Virus record (IMG/VR): IMGVR_UViG_3300009164_000193
Location: 1 to 34,402 of that record
Strand: one strand, 5' to 3'
Length of the DNA stretch: 34,402 nucleotides
Source: a virus
Shown piece after piece: positions 22,546-30,867 of the stretch. The notes beneath the pieces are model-generated. The model did no database searches. It was not told the origin of the DNA and worked only from the letters and a program-made list of their open reading frames with translations. Made by a program: the position numbers and the translations under genes. Position 1 is the first letter of the stretch, and each line of letters begins with the position of its first letter.

Positions 22546-22771
22546 TATTTGGGCAATGCCAAGTTCTTTTTATAAATTTATCCAGCCCGGACAATGGGTC
22601 TATGCTGGTGATAAGAGCAATATCGGTAGGTTTTATGGTGTAAAGAATACCGGCGTTGTGGTGGTTGCTTGGTTAAACAATGCTCGCAAGCATAAAAAAC
22701 CAAGCGAATATTTTAAAACTATCCATACTTTTGCAGGAGCAAAGCATGTCCCTCGCTACCATATTCTTTGA
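22523..22771 (+). CDS. Small unrecognised protein (WVYAGDKSNIGRFYG)
   Basis: 82 residues from ATG 22523, with AGAGG 8 bases upstream. The core IQPGQWVYAGDKSNIGRFYG is followed by a run of valines (VKNTGVVVVAWLNNARKHKK), a beta-strand pattern. The overlap with the previous gene is 23 bases. Its look is that of a small beta-barrel or SH3-like fold, but that is a guess. No named family. Confidence 0.45.
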   Translation: MQYQKAFDIWAMPSSFYKFIQPGQWVYAGDKSNIGRFYGVKNTGVVVVAWLNNARKHKKPSEYFKTIHTFAGAKHVPRYHIL

Positions 22772-22928
22772 GGAAAACTTCGACAAAGACATTCATATTG
22801 AATTGGAATGTATTGTCGCTGGTCTTAAAGTTGTTGAAGGCTTTGGAAAGGTTTCATACATCTTTCCTGATGGCTCTGCCATCACTATGTCAAACGTAAC
22901 ATTTGTGGAGGATTTAAATGCTGAATGA
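22746..22928 (+). CDS. Small unrecognised acidic protein
   Basis: 60 residues from ATG 22746, with AGGAGCAAAGC directly before it. Reads MSLATIFFEENFDKDIHIEL, then a beta-rich middle and an end containing AITMSNVTFVEDLNAE. It overlaps the previous gene by 26 bases and the following one by 11. A domain cannot be named. Overlaps on both sides indicate a compact operon. Confidence 0.45.
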   Translation: MSLATIFFEENFDKDIHIELECIVAGLKVVEGFGKVSYIFPDGSAITMSNVTFVEDLNAE

Positions 22929-23076
22929 TGACTTCATCAAGGCTTTGGAAGAAGCCAAAAAGAAATATGAAAGTTGCAACCATGTTTGGAAATTTGACGT
23001 TAACTTAGGTCGATGTTATAATCAATATAAATGCACCAAGTGTGGTGCGATAGATCGCGTTGATAGTGGTGATTGA
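22918..23076 (+). CDS. Small zinc-ribbon protein
   Basis: 52 residues, GGAGG 5 bases before the ATG. Contains ESCNHVWKFDVNLGRCYNQY followed by KCTKCGAIDRVDSGD. C-N-H and C-x2-C pairs with a KCxKCG knuckle fit a short zinc ribbon. Similar peptides are found in phage early regions. It may bind nucleic acid or a protein; the motif is seen, the role is inferred. After its stop is an 18-base T-rich stretch before the DUF932 gene. Confidence 0.55.
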   Translation: MLNDDFIKALEEAKKKYESCNHVWKFDVNLGRCYNQYKCTKCGAIDRVDSGD

Positions 23077-23121
23077 AAAGTTATAGTTTGTTTTTTTTTT
23101 ATTTTTTATCCGGAGATTTTT

Positions 23122-23964
23122 ATGTTTACTACCCCTACCCTACCCGCTTCCCTTGACTTTACCCCTGTCCGCGAGCCTGTTACTCGCAATGGTAATGTTG
23201 TGCCTAATATGTTCTGGGTTATAAACCCTCTCAATGATGCAATCATTGGTGATGGTAAATCCCGGCATGCTGTTACCAATTACACCACTATGTGGGATAG
23301 TCTTTGGGATGGTTTGAAACAATCAACCCTCGATCTTTCTAATGCAGTTGTCAAAGCTGATGCAATTGGCAATGGTGCGGCAATGCGAGCAGAGATTGTA
23401 TTGCCCAATCACAACTTTGAAAAGCGTTTGGGTGAAGCCGCTCAAATGAAGATTGTTATTTCTGATTCGCATGATCAAACTGTTCGACGCCAAGTAAAAG
23501 CAATGATTATGCGTTTGGCTTGTCTCAATGGCATGATTAGTGCTAAGGAAAACATTGGCTTTGCTCAAAAGCATACGACAATGAATGATCCTGAATTGAT
23601 TGGCACAATTGCCAGTGGTTGGTTACCTAAACTGGAATCTGACGCAGACCTAATGCGTGAGATGGTTTCAATTCCAATCGGAAAAGATTTGGCTGTAGAG
23701 TTCTATCGTGAACATGTTGCCAAATACAAAACCAATACTGGTCTTGTAAAGATCAATGAGAAAATGCTTGAACGCATTGTGGCTATTCACAATAGCTACG
23801 AAATGGGCAACAATGCATATCGTGTTTATAACACGCTAACGCATATGTCAACTCACGTTGATAAAGCTCGCGGTGAAAGCGATGATGGTCGCAAACGTCT
23901 TCGCATTGAGCAAGACATTGAAGCTGTTATTCGCGGTCCTTTTGCTGAATTGCTTGCACATTAA
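23122..23964 (+). CDS. DUF932-family phage protein
   Basis: 280 residues. The sequence matches the DUF932 (phage/plasmid-like) family: an N-terminal segment with REPVTRNGNVVPNMFWVINP, then ISDSHDQTVRRQVKAMIMRL and the family-typical LACLNGMISAKENIGFAQKH. The C-terminal half is helical with SHVDKARGESDDGRKRLRIE-like charge. Members are common in phages and plasmids; no established activity is known to me. CCGGAGATTTTT precedes the ATG. A 9-bp hairpin follows the stop. Its place between small early genes and the ADP-ribosylhydrolase suggests expression early in infection. Confidence 0.75.
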   Translation: MFTTPTLPASLDFTPVREPVTRNGNVVPNMFWVINPLNDAIIGDGKSRHAVTNYTTMWDSLWDGLKQSTLDLSNAVVKADAIGNGAAMRAEIVLPNHNFEKRLGEAAQMKIVISDSHDQTVRRQVKAMIMRLACLNGMISAKENIGFAQKHTTMNDPELIGTIASGWLPKLESDADLMREMVSIPIGKDLAVEFYREHVAKYKTNTGLVKINEKMLERIVAIHNSYEMGNNAYRVYNTLTHMSTHVDKARGESDDGRKRLRIEQDIEAVIRGPFAELLAH

Positions 23965-23971
23965 TTAAACC

Positions 23972-24000
23972 GGAAAGCCGTGACATTGTTGCGGCTTTCC
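23972..24000 (+). terminator. Hairpin after DUF932, possible attenuator
   Basis: GGAAAGCCG (23972-23980) pairs perfectly with CGGCTTTCC (23992-24000) around an 11-nt loop. It begins 7 bases past the stop. No U tract follows (CCACTTTAAAGG), so it is not a classic terminator; mRNA 3' stabilisation or processing is as likely. Confidence 0.4.
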
Positions 24001-24020
24001 CCACTTTAAAGGAAAAGACA

Positions 24021-24176
24021 ATGGCTCCATACATTTTACATTGGAAGTTTGAAAGCGGAAATGCCTATTGGAAAACATTTGAATCCATGTGGGAAATGCA
24101 CCACTTTATTGATAGCTGTGGCCTTTATAGCCATCCTTATATCGTTAGCGTGGAGATGAAAGAAAATGAAGGGTGA
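24021..24176 (+). CDS. Small unrecognised protein
   Basis: 51 residues. Reads MAPYILHWKFESGNAYWKTF, then ESMWEMHHFIDSCGLYSHPY. Rich in aromatic residues and His. AAAGGAAAAGACA precedes the ATG. It overlaps the next small gene by 11 bases. No domain recognised; a short open frame, so confidence is limited to the ribosome site and its fit into the gene chain. Confidence 0.45.
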   Translation: MAPYILHWKFESGNAYWKTFESMWEMHHFIDSCGLYSHPYIVSVEMKENEG

Positions 24177-24303
24177 TAATCCACAAGACTTAGCACAAAG
24201 ACGCAAGCAATTAAAGCGCATAGAAATATGGCTTGCCGCTTTCATAAAGAAAGCATATCCACATCCTTTTAATATTGCAGGAATAACTAATGACGTTAGA
24301 TGA
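24166..24303 (+). CDS. Small basic protein before the ADP-ribosylhydrolase
   Basis: 45 residues from ATG 24166. Begins MKGDNPQDLAQRRKQLKRIE, a basic helix, then WLAAFIKKAYPHPFNIAG. It overlaps the previous gene by 11 bases and the next by 14, so its frame is a link in the chain. No named family. The alternative is that the region is only a spacer; the overlap and ribosome-site pattern (AAAGAAA only) make this weak. Confidence 0.35.
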   Translation: MKGDNPQDLAQRRKQLKRIEIWLAAFIKKAYPHPFNIAGITNDVR

Positions 24304-25123
24304 ATCTATGGGTTGTTTTATTGGTGGTGCTATTGGTGATGCATTGGGAGGGCCTGTAGAGTTTAAAACTGGAGGCTCTTTCCCACTTGTTACTGAAATG
24401 ATTGGTGGTGGTGCTTTTAATTTAGCTATTGGTGAATGGACAGACGATACAGCAATGGCGATATGCATTGCTGACGCTTATATCAAATCACGGCGATTTA
24501 ATTCTTCTGCTATTGTACACAATTTCCAATTGTGGTTGGATAATGGAAGCTTTGGAACTAGAGATCATTGTTTTGATGTAGGCGTTACTACGCACAATAG
24601 TTTGTTTAATGCAACCGAAAGGCGTCCTTATGCCGGGGAGAATGTCAAAGATGCTTCTGGTAATGGTTCTATTATGCGTTCCGCACCTATTGCCATATTC
24701 AATTGGAGAAATCCTTATGACGCGGTTGCTGATGGTATTGCATGCTCTTTAATCACTCATGGTAATACTGACACAATTCGTTACATGACAGCATGGATGG
24801 CAGAATTGTTAGAAGGAAAGCAAATAGAACAATTCTATCGGCTTCGCCCATATAACTTTAGGCAAGAGAACGGAAAGGGTTCTATTATGTATGCATACAA
24901 TAGAGCATGGGATTGTGTTTTGTCTACAAGTTCTTTTGAAGAAGCTGTTGTCAAAGCCGTTAATTTTGGTGATGACGCTGATACCGTTGGTGCTGTTACA
25001 GGCATTCTTGCTGGTAGAATATATGGATACAAAAACATTCCACAACGCTGGCTTGATAAACTATTTCAGCTAAAATATCTAGAGAGGATTACTCGCATTT
25101 TACATTCTATAGGACATCTATGA
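24290..25123 (+). CDS. ADP-ribosylglycohydrolase (DraG/ARH family)
   Basis: 277 residues, full length for the family. GAIGDALGGPVEF at 13-25 and TDDTA at 51-55 form the N-terminal metal-binding half; GNGSIMRSAPI at 124-134 follows; GDDADTVGAVTG at 227-238 forms the C-terminal metal site. These Asp/Thr motifs bind the two Mg or Mn ions that cleave ADP-ribose from modified residues. Every hallmark motif is intact, so activity is likely. Phages carry such enzymes to reverse or control ADP-ribosylation in infected cells; a role against host ADP-ribosylating defence is possible. GCAGGAATAACTA precedes the ATG; ATGA links it to the next gene. Confidence 0.9.
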   Translation: MTLDESMGCFIGGAIGDALGGPVEFKTGGSFPLVTEMIGGGAFNLAIGEWTDDTAMAICIADAYIKSRRFNSSAIVHNFQLWLDNGSFGTRDHCFDVGVTTHNSLFNATERRPYAGENVKDASGNGSIMRSAPIAIFNWRNPYDAVADGIACSLITHGNTDTIRYMTAWMAELLEGKQIEQFYRLRPYNFRQENGKGSIMYAYNRAWDCVLSTSSFEEAVVKAVNFGDDADTVGAVTGILAGRIYGYKNIPQRWLDKLFQLKYLERITRILHSIGHL

Positions 25124-25323
25124 ATCAACTTAAAGACAATAAAGGAAACACTTGGAATCCTTATGTATTAGGCTATGAATCAGAAGGAATGCATTTTGGT
25201 ATTGTTTTTTATGCAATATCAAAAGAGCATGCCTCATTGGTTTTGGAAGACATCAAAGACACAGGACAATTAGTGGGTGAAATTAAAAAGCGCCCAATCG
25301 AAGATGATAGTTCTGCGTTATGA
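25120..25323 (+). CDS. Small unrecognised protein upstream of the recombinase
   Basis: 67 residues. Reads MNQLKDNKGNTWNPYVLGYE, then a beta-rich middle (GIVFYAISKEHASLVLEDIK) and a charged end. Linked on both sides by ATGA overlaps, to the ADP-ribosylhydrolase and to the recombinase. Family not recognised. A small accessory factor of the recombinase is conceivable from position only; there is no HTH or other excisionase-like feature. Confidence 0.5.
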   Translation: MNQLKDNKGNTWNPYVLGYESEGMHFGIVFYAISKEHASLVLEDIKDTGQLVGEIKKRPIEDDSSAL

Positions 25324-26192
25324 AAGTGTCTAGACTTATTACTAATTACCTACTTTCTGATACATATAAAAATCTTTCTCCTAAGACTCAAAATGATTAT
25401 GTATTTTATTTATCTAAATGGTATTCACCAGAACTTTTAGATAGAGCAATATCCACAATCAAAACATCTGAGTGGCAAAGTCTTTATGATGATTTGTGTA
25501 TAAACACACCATCATTGGCAATACACACTTTGGCTACATGGAGAACGGTTTTTAGATATGCTGTTGGTAAAGGCTATTTAAAAACTAACACTTTGAGAGA
25601 AGTCGTTAGGAAGCCCTACAAGCGTCGATCAGTATGTTGGACTAGGGAAGATATTAGCAAGTTCTTAAACGTCGCCTATAGCCGGTTTGAGGGCCGTTCT
25701 ATAGGGCTTATGGTACAGATGGCTCATGAGTGGGGACAAAGAGTTGGGGATTTGAGAGTTTTGCAGTGGGATAATTATTGTCTACAAACAGGAGTGGTTA
25801 CAATACCCAAAACAAAAAGAAAAGAAGCAACAACCATACCATCAAGTAAGCAATTGATGGAAATGCTTAGTAAACAATATGAAGACTACGGATGGCAAAA
25901 ATATGTAGTACCATCTGCTAAACCTGACAAAGAAGGAGGTTTATTACCTTATACAGCCGTTCGCATCTCTCAAATTGCAAATAAAATAAAGGAAGCCGCT
26001 GGTGTTGCGCCAGAACTACAGATTTCAGATTTAAAGCGCACTGCCTTGACAGAGATGCTAGAGTACGGAATCCCGCTACACAATATCATGTCAATAACAG
26101 GACATTCTAGTCCTTACGCATTAAATCCTTATATTAAACATTCATTAGCATTGTCATCAGAAGCAATGCGAATGAGAAAATTAATTGAATAA
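25320..26192 (+). CDS. Tyrosine recombinase with altered box II
   Basis: 290 residues. The N-terminal 100 residues resemble a core-binding domain (NYLLSDTYKNLSPKTQNDYV). The catalytic domain has box I Arg141 (GQRVGDLRVLQWDNY), a beta-hairpin Lys near 166, His262 (ITGHSS) and Tyr271 in NPYIKH. Box II, usually H-x-L-R, reads SDLKRT here (236-241): Ser replaces the His and Lys replaces the catalytic Arg, though an Arg follows at 240. The gene is embedded between other operon genes, not next to an obvious att site. It may integrate the phage or resolve multimers; activity is uncertain given the changes. Confidence 0.8.
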   Translation: MKVSRLITNYLLSDTYKNLSPKTQNDYVFYLSKWYSPELLDRAISTIKTSEWQSLYDDLCINTPSLAIHTLATWRTVFRYAVGKGYLKTNTLREVVRKPYKRRSVCWTREDISKFLNVAYSRFEGRSIGLMVQMAHEWGQRVGDLRVLQWDNYCLQTGVVTIPKTKRKEATTIPSSKQLMEMLSKQYEDYGWQKYVVPSAKPDKEGGLLPYTAVRISQIANKIKEAAGVAPELQISDLKRTALTEMLEYGIPLHNIMSITGHSSPYALNPYIKHSLALSSEAMRMRKLIE

Positions 26193-26196
26193 TTTT

Positions 26197-27783
26197 ATGT
26201 TTATACAAACGCATCAACCTTGTAGTCATTGCGGCTCTAGCGATGGTAGAGCCATTAATACTGATGGAAGTAGTAAATGTTTTGTTTGCAACGTATTTAC
26301 TATTGGAAATTCAGAAGCTGTTCAACAACCTAATAGGAAAAAACCTATGTCAGCATTACGTTATGAGAAAGGTATTTCAGTTTCAATTGCTGATCGCAGA
26401 ATAACAAAAGCATCAGCAGAACGCTATGGTGTTGTAAGAGAAAACAACGCATACATTTTTCCTTATTACAATAACAGCAATGCCATTGTCGCTGTAAAGT
26501 ATCGGGAAATTGCAGAAAAGAAATTCACTATTGATGGTGAATGGGCAGATGGTTTATTGTTTGGTCAACAATTGTTTCCCGCTGGTGGAAAATACATCAC
26601 CATTGTAGAAGGTGAGATGGATGCATTGGCATGCTTTCAAATGACAGGAAGCAAATATCCTTGTGTTTCTATTCGCAATGGTGTTGCATCAGCAATTAAA
26701 GACTGCAAGAAACAATACGAATATCTTAACAGCTTTGAAACCATTGTTGTTTGTTTCGATGGTGATGAGGTAGGTATTAAAGCTTCAAGAGAAGTTGCTG
26801 AATTGTTCGGAAGCAAAGCAAAAGTATTTAAACACCTGCCGGAGTATAAAGATGCATCCGATTGGCTCAAGGATAGTAAAGAAGCTTCGTTCGTCCAGCG
26901 TTGGTGGAGTAGTGAGCAATATGTTCCTGATGGTATCGTGTGTGGCAGTAGCCTATGGGATGCTATTGCTAAGCCGGTGGCTCCAGCAGATTGTCTATAT
27001 CCTTGGGTTGGATTGAATAACCTGACATACGGCATTCGCAAGGGTGAATTGGTTTGTGTTACCGCTGGTTCTGGATTGGGTAAGAGTCAAACATTGAAAG
27101 AAATTGTTTGGCATTTGCTTCAGCATACAGAAGATAAGATTGGCTTGATGTTTCTTGAGGAGAGCGTAAAGAAAACATCTTTGTCTTTAATGTCACTGGC
27201 GGCTAACATGCCATTGCATCTACCAGATGTTGTTGTCAATGATGAAGAAAAGCGTAATGCTTTTGATGTTACATTAGGAACAGATAGAATTTATTTGTTT
27301 GACCACTTTGGTAGTACATCAATTGATAACATCATTAGTCGTGTTCGTTACATGGCAAAAGCCCTTGATTGTAAATATGTATTTGTCGATCATATTTCAA
27401 TCATCATCTCTGCTCAAGAGAACGGAGATGAGCGTAAAGCAATTGATGAGATCATGACTAAGCTTCGTATGTTGGTACAAGAGACTAACATTGCTCTCAT
27501 TATTGTTTCCCATTTAAAGCGTCCAGCAGACAAGGGGCATGAAGAAGGTGCAGTTACGTCATTGGCTCAATTGCGTGGTAGCGGTTCCATTGCTCAGCTA
27601 TCTGATATGGTTATTGGTTTGGAACGGAATGGTCAAGCACCTGATGAACAAACACGCAATCTCACGCATGTCAGAGTATTGAAGAATAGATATAGCGGAA
27701 CCACTGGACCCGCATGCCAATTGCTTTACAATAAACACACAGGGAGAATGCTGGAATATATTGAGGAAGAACCCGCTCTTTGA
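26197..27783 (+). CDS. T7 gp4-like primase-helicase
   Basis: 528 residues from ATG 26197 (a TTG at 26185 would add four). A zinc motif opens the protein: CSHC then CFVC within 30 residues, as in primases. The TOPRIM region follows with ITIVEGEMDALACFQM and VVCFDGDEVGIKAS. The helicase domain has Walker A GSGLGKS at 291-297, followed by a box with CKYVFVDHISIIISAQ, and ends SGTTGPACQLLYN. It combines primase and hexameric 5'-3' helicase, which unwinds the fork and primes lagging-strand DNA. It sits beside the polymerase, the T7 arrangement. No good ribosome binding site is visible at either start. Confidence 0.92.
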   Translation: MFIQTHQPCSHCGSSDGRAINTDGSSKCFVCNVFTIGNSEAVQQPNRKKPMSALRYEKGISVSIADRRITKASAERYGVVRENNAYIFPYYNNSNAIVAVKYREIAEKKFTIDGEWADGLLFGQQLFPAGGKYITIVEGEMDALACFQMTGSKYPCVSIRNGVASAIKDCKKQYEYLNSFETIVVCFDGDEVGIKASREVAELFGSKAKVFKHLPEYKDASDWLKDSKEASFVQRWWSSEQYVPDGIVCGSSLWDAIAKPVAPADCLYPWVGLNNLTYGIRKGELVCVTAGSGLGKSQTLKEIVWHLLQHTEDKIGLMFLEESVKKTSLSLMSLAANMPLHLPDVVVNDEEKRNAFDVTLGTDRIYLFDHFGSTSIDNIISRVRYMAKALDCKYVFVDHISIIISAQENGDERKAIDEIMTKLRMLVQETNIALIIVSHLKRPADKGHEEGAVTSLAQLRGSGSIAQLSDMVIGLERNGQAPDEQTRNLTHVRVLKNRYSGTTGPACQLLYNKHTGRMLEYIEEEPAL

Positions 27784-27820
27784 TTTAGTTTTTTAAACCC
27801 TTTTCTATAGAGATCAGTAG

Positions 27821-29527
27821 ATGATATTCTTAGATATTGAAACAAACCTCGCCCATGACAAGATTTGGCTTTGCGTCACTTATGACTCCCGCAAAGACAA
27901 ACTTATGCGTTGGCTTTCCCCTACTGGATTACAGGAATACCTAAATGATGTATCAGTGTGCGGGCATAATATTATTGGGTTCGATGCTCCTGTTCTTAGT
28001 CGTGTGTGGAATGTCACCATTCCAGATGAACTTTTGGTTGACACTCTTGTCATGGCTAGGCTTTATAAGCCTGACATTGATTCCATCATGGTGGATGGAA
28101 AACAAGAAAAGCATTCGTTAGCAGGATGGGGTGCTAGACTTGGGCATGCTAAAGGAAACTTCACTGATTTCGATAGCGGCTTTAGCGAAGAGATGTACAC
28201 TTATTGTGTGCAAGACGTAAACGTCACTTACGAACTATTCAATCATCTCCAAGTTGAGATGAAGAAGTTTGCCCAACAAAGTATTAATTGGGAACATGAC
28301 GTTGCAGTCATCTGCAATAGGATGCAAAACAATGGGTTTGCTTTTGATGAGCAGAAAGCCATGACATTGCAAGCACAATTGTCTGGGCGCATGGCTGACA
28401 TTGAAAACAAAATGCAAGAGGTATTCCCTCCCATTGTTGAGCAACGTATTTCAGAGAAGACTGGCAAGCCTTTGAAGGACAAAACCACTGTCTTTAACCC
28501 CGGTAGTCGCCAACAGATTGCGGATCGCCTACAGGGGCTGGGAGTAGTGTTTTCAAAGCATACTGAGAAGGGTTCCATCATTGTCGATGAAGCAGTGTTA
28601 GAGACAATTGATTTGCCAGAAGCAAAGCTAGTGTCTGAATATCTTATGCTTCAGAAACGTGTTGCTCAAATCAATAGCTGGCTTGAATTGGTTGGTAAAG
28701 ACGGTCGCATTCATGGACGCATTATTACTAATGGTGCTGTTACAGGACGCTGTAGTCACCATAGCCCCAATCTAGCTCAAGTACCCGCTGTTGGTAGTCC
28801 TTATGGAGCAGAATGCCGTGAAATGTTTATTGTCCCCAAAAGAAAAAGTCTTGTTGGTGTTGACTTGTCTGGTATTGAGCTTCGATGTCTTTCTCATTAT
28901 ATGCAGGATCGTGATTGGCAGTTAGAGCTTTTAACTGGCGACATTCATTGGCGTAATGCTCAGAGCTTTGGTCTTATCCCTAAAGGCACTGTCAAGGATG
29001 AGCATAACAGCGAGCATAAGAAAGCTAGGAACATCACCAAGACTTTGACATATGCCATGCTATATGGCGCTGGCCCTGCAAAGATTGCATCTACTATTGG
29101 TGTAACCACTGGGAAAGCAAGGACACTAATCGACAACTTCCTTACCAATACACCAGCATTGGTCAAGCTTAAGTCTAAGATTGCATCCACTATAGAAAAG
29201 AACGGTACATTGCCGGGGCTTGACGGTAGGCAATTGTGGATAAGAAGCCAGCATGCGGCGTTGAATACTTTGCTTCAATCAGCAGGAGCTATTATTGCCA
29301 AACAGTGGCTCATAAAAGCAACACTGTTGTTGAAGGTTAAAGGTATCGATGCTAAACTTGTGGCTTTCGTACATGACGAAACGCAGTGGGAAGTTTCTGA
29401 AGCTGATGCTGATGAGGCTATGCAAACAATCATCCATGCGGCAAGTCTAGCGGGGAATACTTTACAATTTCGTTGTCCAGTTGAAGCGGAAGGGAAGATT
29501 GGTAACAACTGGCGTGAATGTCACTGA
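27821..29527 (+). CDS. T7-like family A DNA polymerase
   Basis: 568 residues. Exonuclease motif I is IFLDIETNL at the N-terminus; motif II NIIGFDAPVL and motif III YCVQDVNVTYEL follow, so proofreading is predicted. Polymerase motif A is DLSGIELR at 348-355, motif B RNITKTLTYAMLYG at 403-416, and motif C HDE at 518-520. The thumb lies between about 280 and 345. It is shorter than T7 gp5 (704 residues), with all active-site motifs kept. It follows the primase-helicase by 37 bases and precedes the ssDNA-binding protein. A separate processivity factor, such as host thioredoxin in T7, cannot be judged from sequence. Confidence 0.94.
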   Translation: MIFLDIETNLAHDKIWLCVTYDSRKDKLMRWLSPTGLQEYLNDVSVCGHNIIGFDAPVLSRVWNVTIPDELLVDTLVMARLYKPDIDSIMVDGKQEKHSLAGWGARLGHAKGNFTDFDSGFSEEMYTYCVQDVNVTYELFNHLQVEMKKFAQQSINWEHDVAVICNRMQNNGFAFDEQKAMTLQAQLSGRMADIENKMQEVFPPIVEQRISEKTGKPLKDKTTVFNPGSRQQIADRLQGLGVVFSKHTEKGSIIVDEAVLETIDLPEAKLVSEYLMLQKRVAQINSWLELVGKDGRIHGRIITNGAVTGRCSHHSPNLAQVPAVGSPYGAECREMFIVPKRKSLVGVDLSGIELRCLSHYMQDRDWQLELLTGDIHWRNAQSFGLIPKGTVKDEHNSEHKKARNITKTLTYAMLYGAGPAKIASTIGVTTGKARTLIDNFLTNTPALVKLKSKIASTIEKNGTLPGLDGRQLWIRSQHAALNTLLQSAGAIIAKQWLIKATLLLKVKGIDAKLVAFVHDETQWEVSEADADEAMQTIIHAASLAGNTLQFRCPVEAEGKIGNNWRECH

Positions 29528-29567
29528 CGTAACTAGTGAATTTTCTTTTAACCTTGTGGAGTTTATT

Positions 29568-29978
29568 ATGTCTAACGACAAACAGCGTGTGAAAATTGCT
29601 TGTGATATTTTTTGGGCACAATTGAGCAAGCCTAACGAAATGTCAGGTAAGTATCAGGTTAACCTTTGCAATCTTTCTGAAGCTGCTGTTGCGGCATTGG
29701 AAGGGATGGGCGTTAGTGTTTCTAGCCGTGAAGACAAAGCAGAGATGGGTAATTACGTTACCTGTAAGTCTGCCAATCCTATCCGCGCTTATGATGCTGA
29801 TGGTATTGAAATTACTGGCAACATTGGTAACAATAGCAAAGGTAGGGCAGTTGTTTCTAGTTACGAATGGAAGTATAAAAACAAGAAAGGAGTTAGCCCC
29901 TCTCTTGTTAAGCTTGTCGTAACTGAATTGATTGAGTACGGTGTTGAAGCCGTTGAAGATGAAGAGGTGGTATTGTGA
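29568..29978 (+). CDS. ssDNA-binding protein, gp2.5-like
   Basis: 136 residues from ATG 29568 (GGAG 9 bases upstream). Contains RVKIACDIFWAQLSKPNEMS, then GKYQVNLCNLSEAAVAALEG and the block SYEWKYKNKKGVSPSLVKL. This arrangement is known from T7-like phage ssDNA-binding proteins in environmental genomes. The acidic C-terminal end (VEDEEVVL) is usual for such proteins and contacts partner enzymes. It coats single strands during replication. It is directly after the polymerase and ahead of the 5' nuclease. The stop overlaps the next gene (GTGA). Confidence 0.82.
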   Translation: MSNDKQRVKIACDIFWAQLSKPNEMSGKYQVNLCNLSEAAVAALEGMGVSVSSREDKAEMGNYVTCKSANPIRAYDADGIEITGNIGNNSKGRAVVSSYEWKYKNKKGVSPSLVKLVVTELIEYGVEAVEDEEVVL

Positions 29979-30184
29979 ATGATGAATTGTTTAAGTTTGA
30001 ATTGACCGAAGCTCAAGTTGTTTTGATCTTAGCTGGCTTGTCTAAACTTCCTCTTGAACAATCTTTTGATTTGTTTTCCGCTATTCGCGGTGCGGCAATT
30101 CAAAAGCAACAAAGTAAAAATGCACCCAAACCAATGGGTGAATTGTTTGATGAAGAGGAATCTAAAATAGGAATGACTGAATAA
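29975..30184 (+). CDS. Small protein between ssDNA-binding protein and nuclease
   Basis: 69 residues from GTG 29975; the start overlaps the previous stop (GTGA). Reads FKFELTEAQVVLILAGLSKL then PLEQSFDLFSAIRGAAIQKQ and an acidic end. A short helical protein of this form (LTxxQ...GLxxLP) is known to me from T7-like replication operons, unnamed. The next gene starts in the ATG that overlaps its TAA. A role as a small replication accessory is plausible. Confidence 0.5.
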   Translation: MNDELFKFELTEAQVVLILAGLSKLPLEQSFDLFSAIRGAAIQKQQSKNAPKPMGELFDEEESKIGMTE

Positions 30185-30867
30185 TGATCGCTCTTCTGGA
30201 CTCCGATATAATTGCATATCGAATTTCCTTTGCATGCAAAGATGATGATTTGGTAACAGCCCTTTCAACTTTGGATGTATACATTGCAGATATTCTTTTA
30301 TTAGGAGTTCCAGAAGTAACAGATTTTAAGTTGTTCTTAACAGGTAAAGGCAATTTCCGAAAAGAGATTGCCGTTACCGCTGAATACAAAGGCAATAGAA
30401 AAGATATTGAAAAACCCCATCACCTTGAAGCAATTAGATCTTTTTTAATTGAACATTGGGGAGCAATAGTTTCTATTGGACAAGAAGCAGATGATGACAT
30501 AGCTATAGCTGCTACCACTATTGGTGAAGAAGGTTGTGTCATTGTTTCTTTAGATAAAGATTTAGATCAAATATCTGGTCATCATTACAACTTTGTAAAG
30601 AAGACTAAATATTATATAGATAAACCAACCGCTGTATTAAATTTCTATAAACAAATATTAACTGGTGATACAGCAGATAATATTATAGGTATTAAAGGTA
30701 TTGGTCCAGCTAAAGCCGCAAAGCTATTAGCAGATTGTACTAATGAAAAAGAATTGTATCAGGCGTGTATTGATGCATATGAAGGTGACATAAATCGTGT
30801 GCATGAAAATGCACAACTACTTTATCTACTAAGAAAGGAAAATGAAAAATGGACCAACCCACTTTGA
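30184..30867 (+). CDS. 5'-3' exonuclease / flap endonuclease-like
   Basis: 227 residues. The N-terminal MIALLDSDIIAYRISF supplies the first acidic residues. Further acidic motifs are GQEADDDIAIAA near 100, VSLDKDLDQI near 120 and GDTADNIIGIKGIGPAKAAK near 160-180; the last includes the helix-hairpin-helix (H3TH) that grips DNA. This is the FEN/PIN fold 5' nuclease, like T7 gp6 or T5 exonuclease, removing primers and processing ends. It is short for the family but keeps all acidic groups. It starts in the stop of the previous gene and overlaps the next gene by 19 bases. Confidence 0.85.
   Translation: MIALLDSDIIAYRISFACKDDDLVTALSTLDVYIADILLLGVPEVTDFKLFLTGKGNFRKEIAVTAEYKGNRKDIEKPHHLEAIRSFLIEHWGAIVSIGQEADDDIAIAATTIGEEGCVIVSLDKDLDQISGHHYNFVKKTKYYIDKPTAVLNFYKQILTGDTADNIIGIKGIGPAKAAKLLADCTNEKELYQACIDAYEGDINRVHENAQLLYLLRKENEKWTNPL

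Noticed and set aside
23091-23108. T-rich tract before the DUF932 gene as a terminator
   Set aside because: About 18 bases of T with one A, but the only nearby inverted repeat (GCGAT/ATCGC) is short and about 35 bases away.
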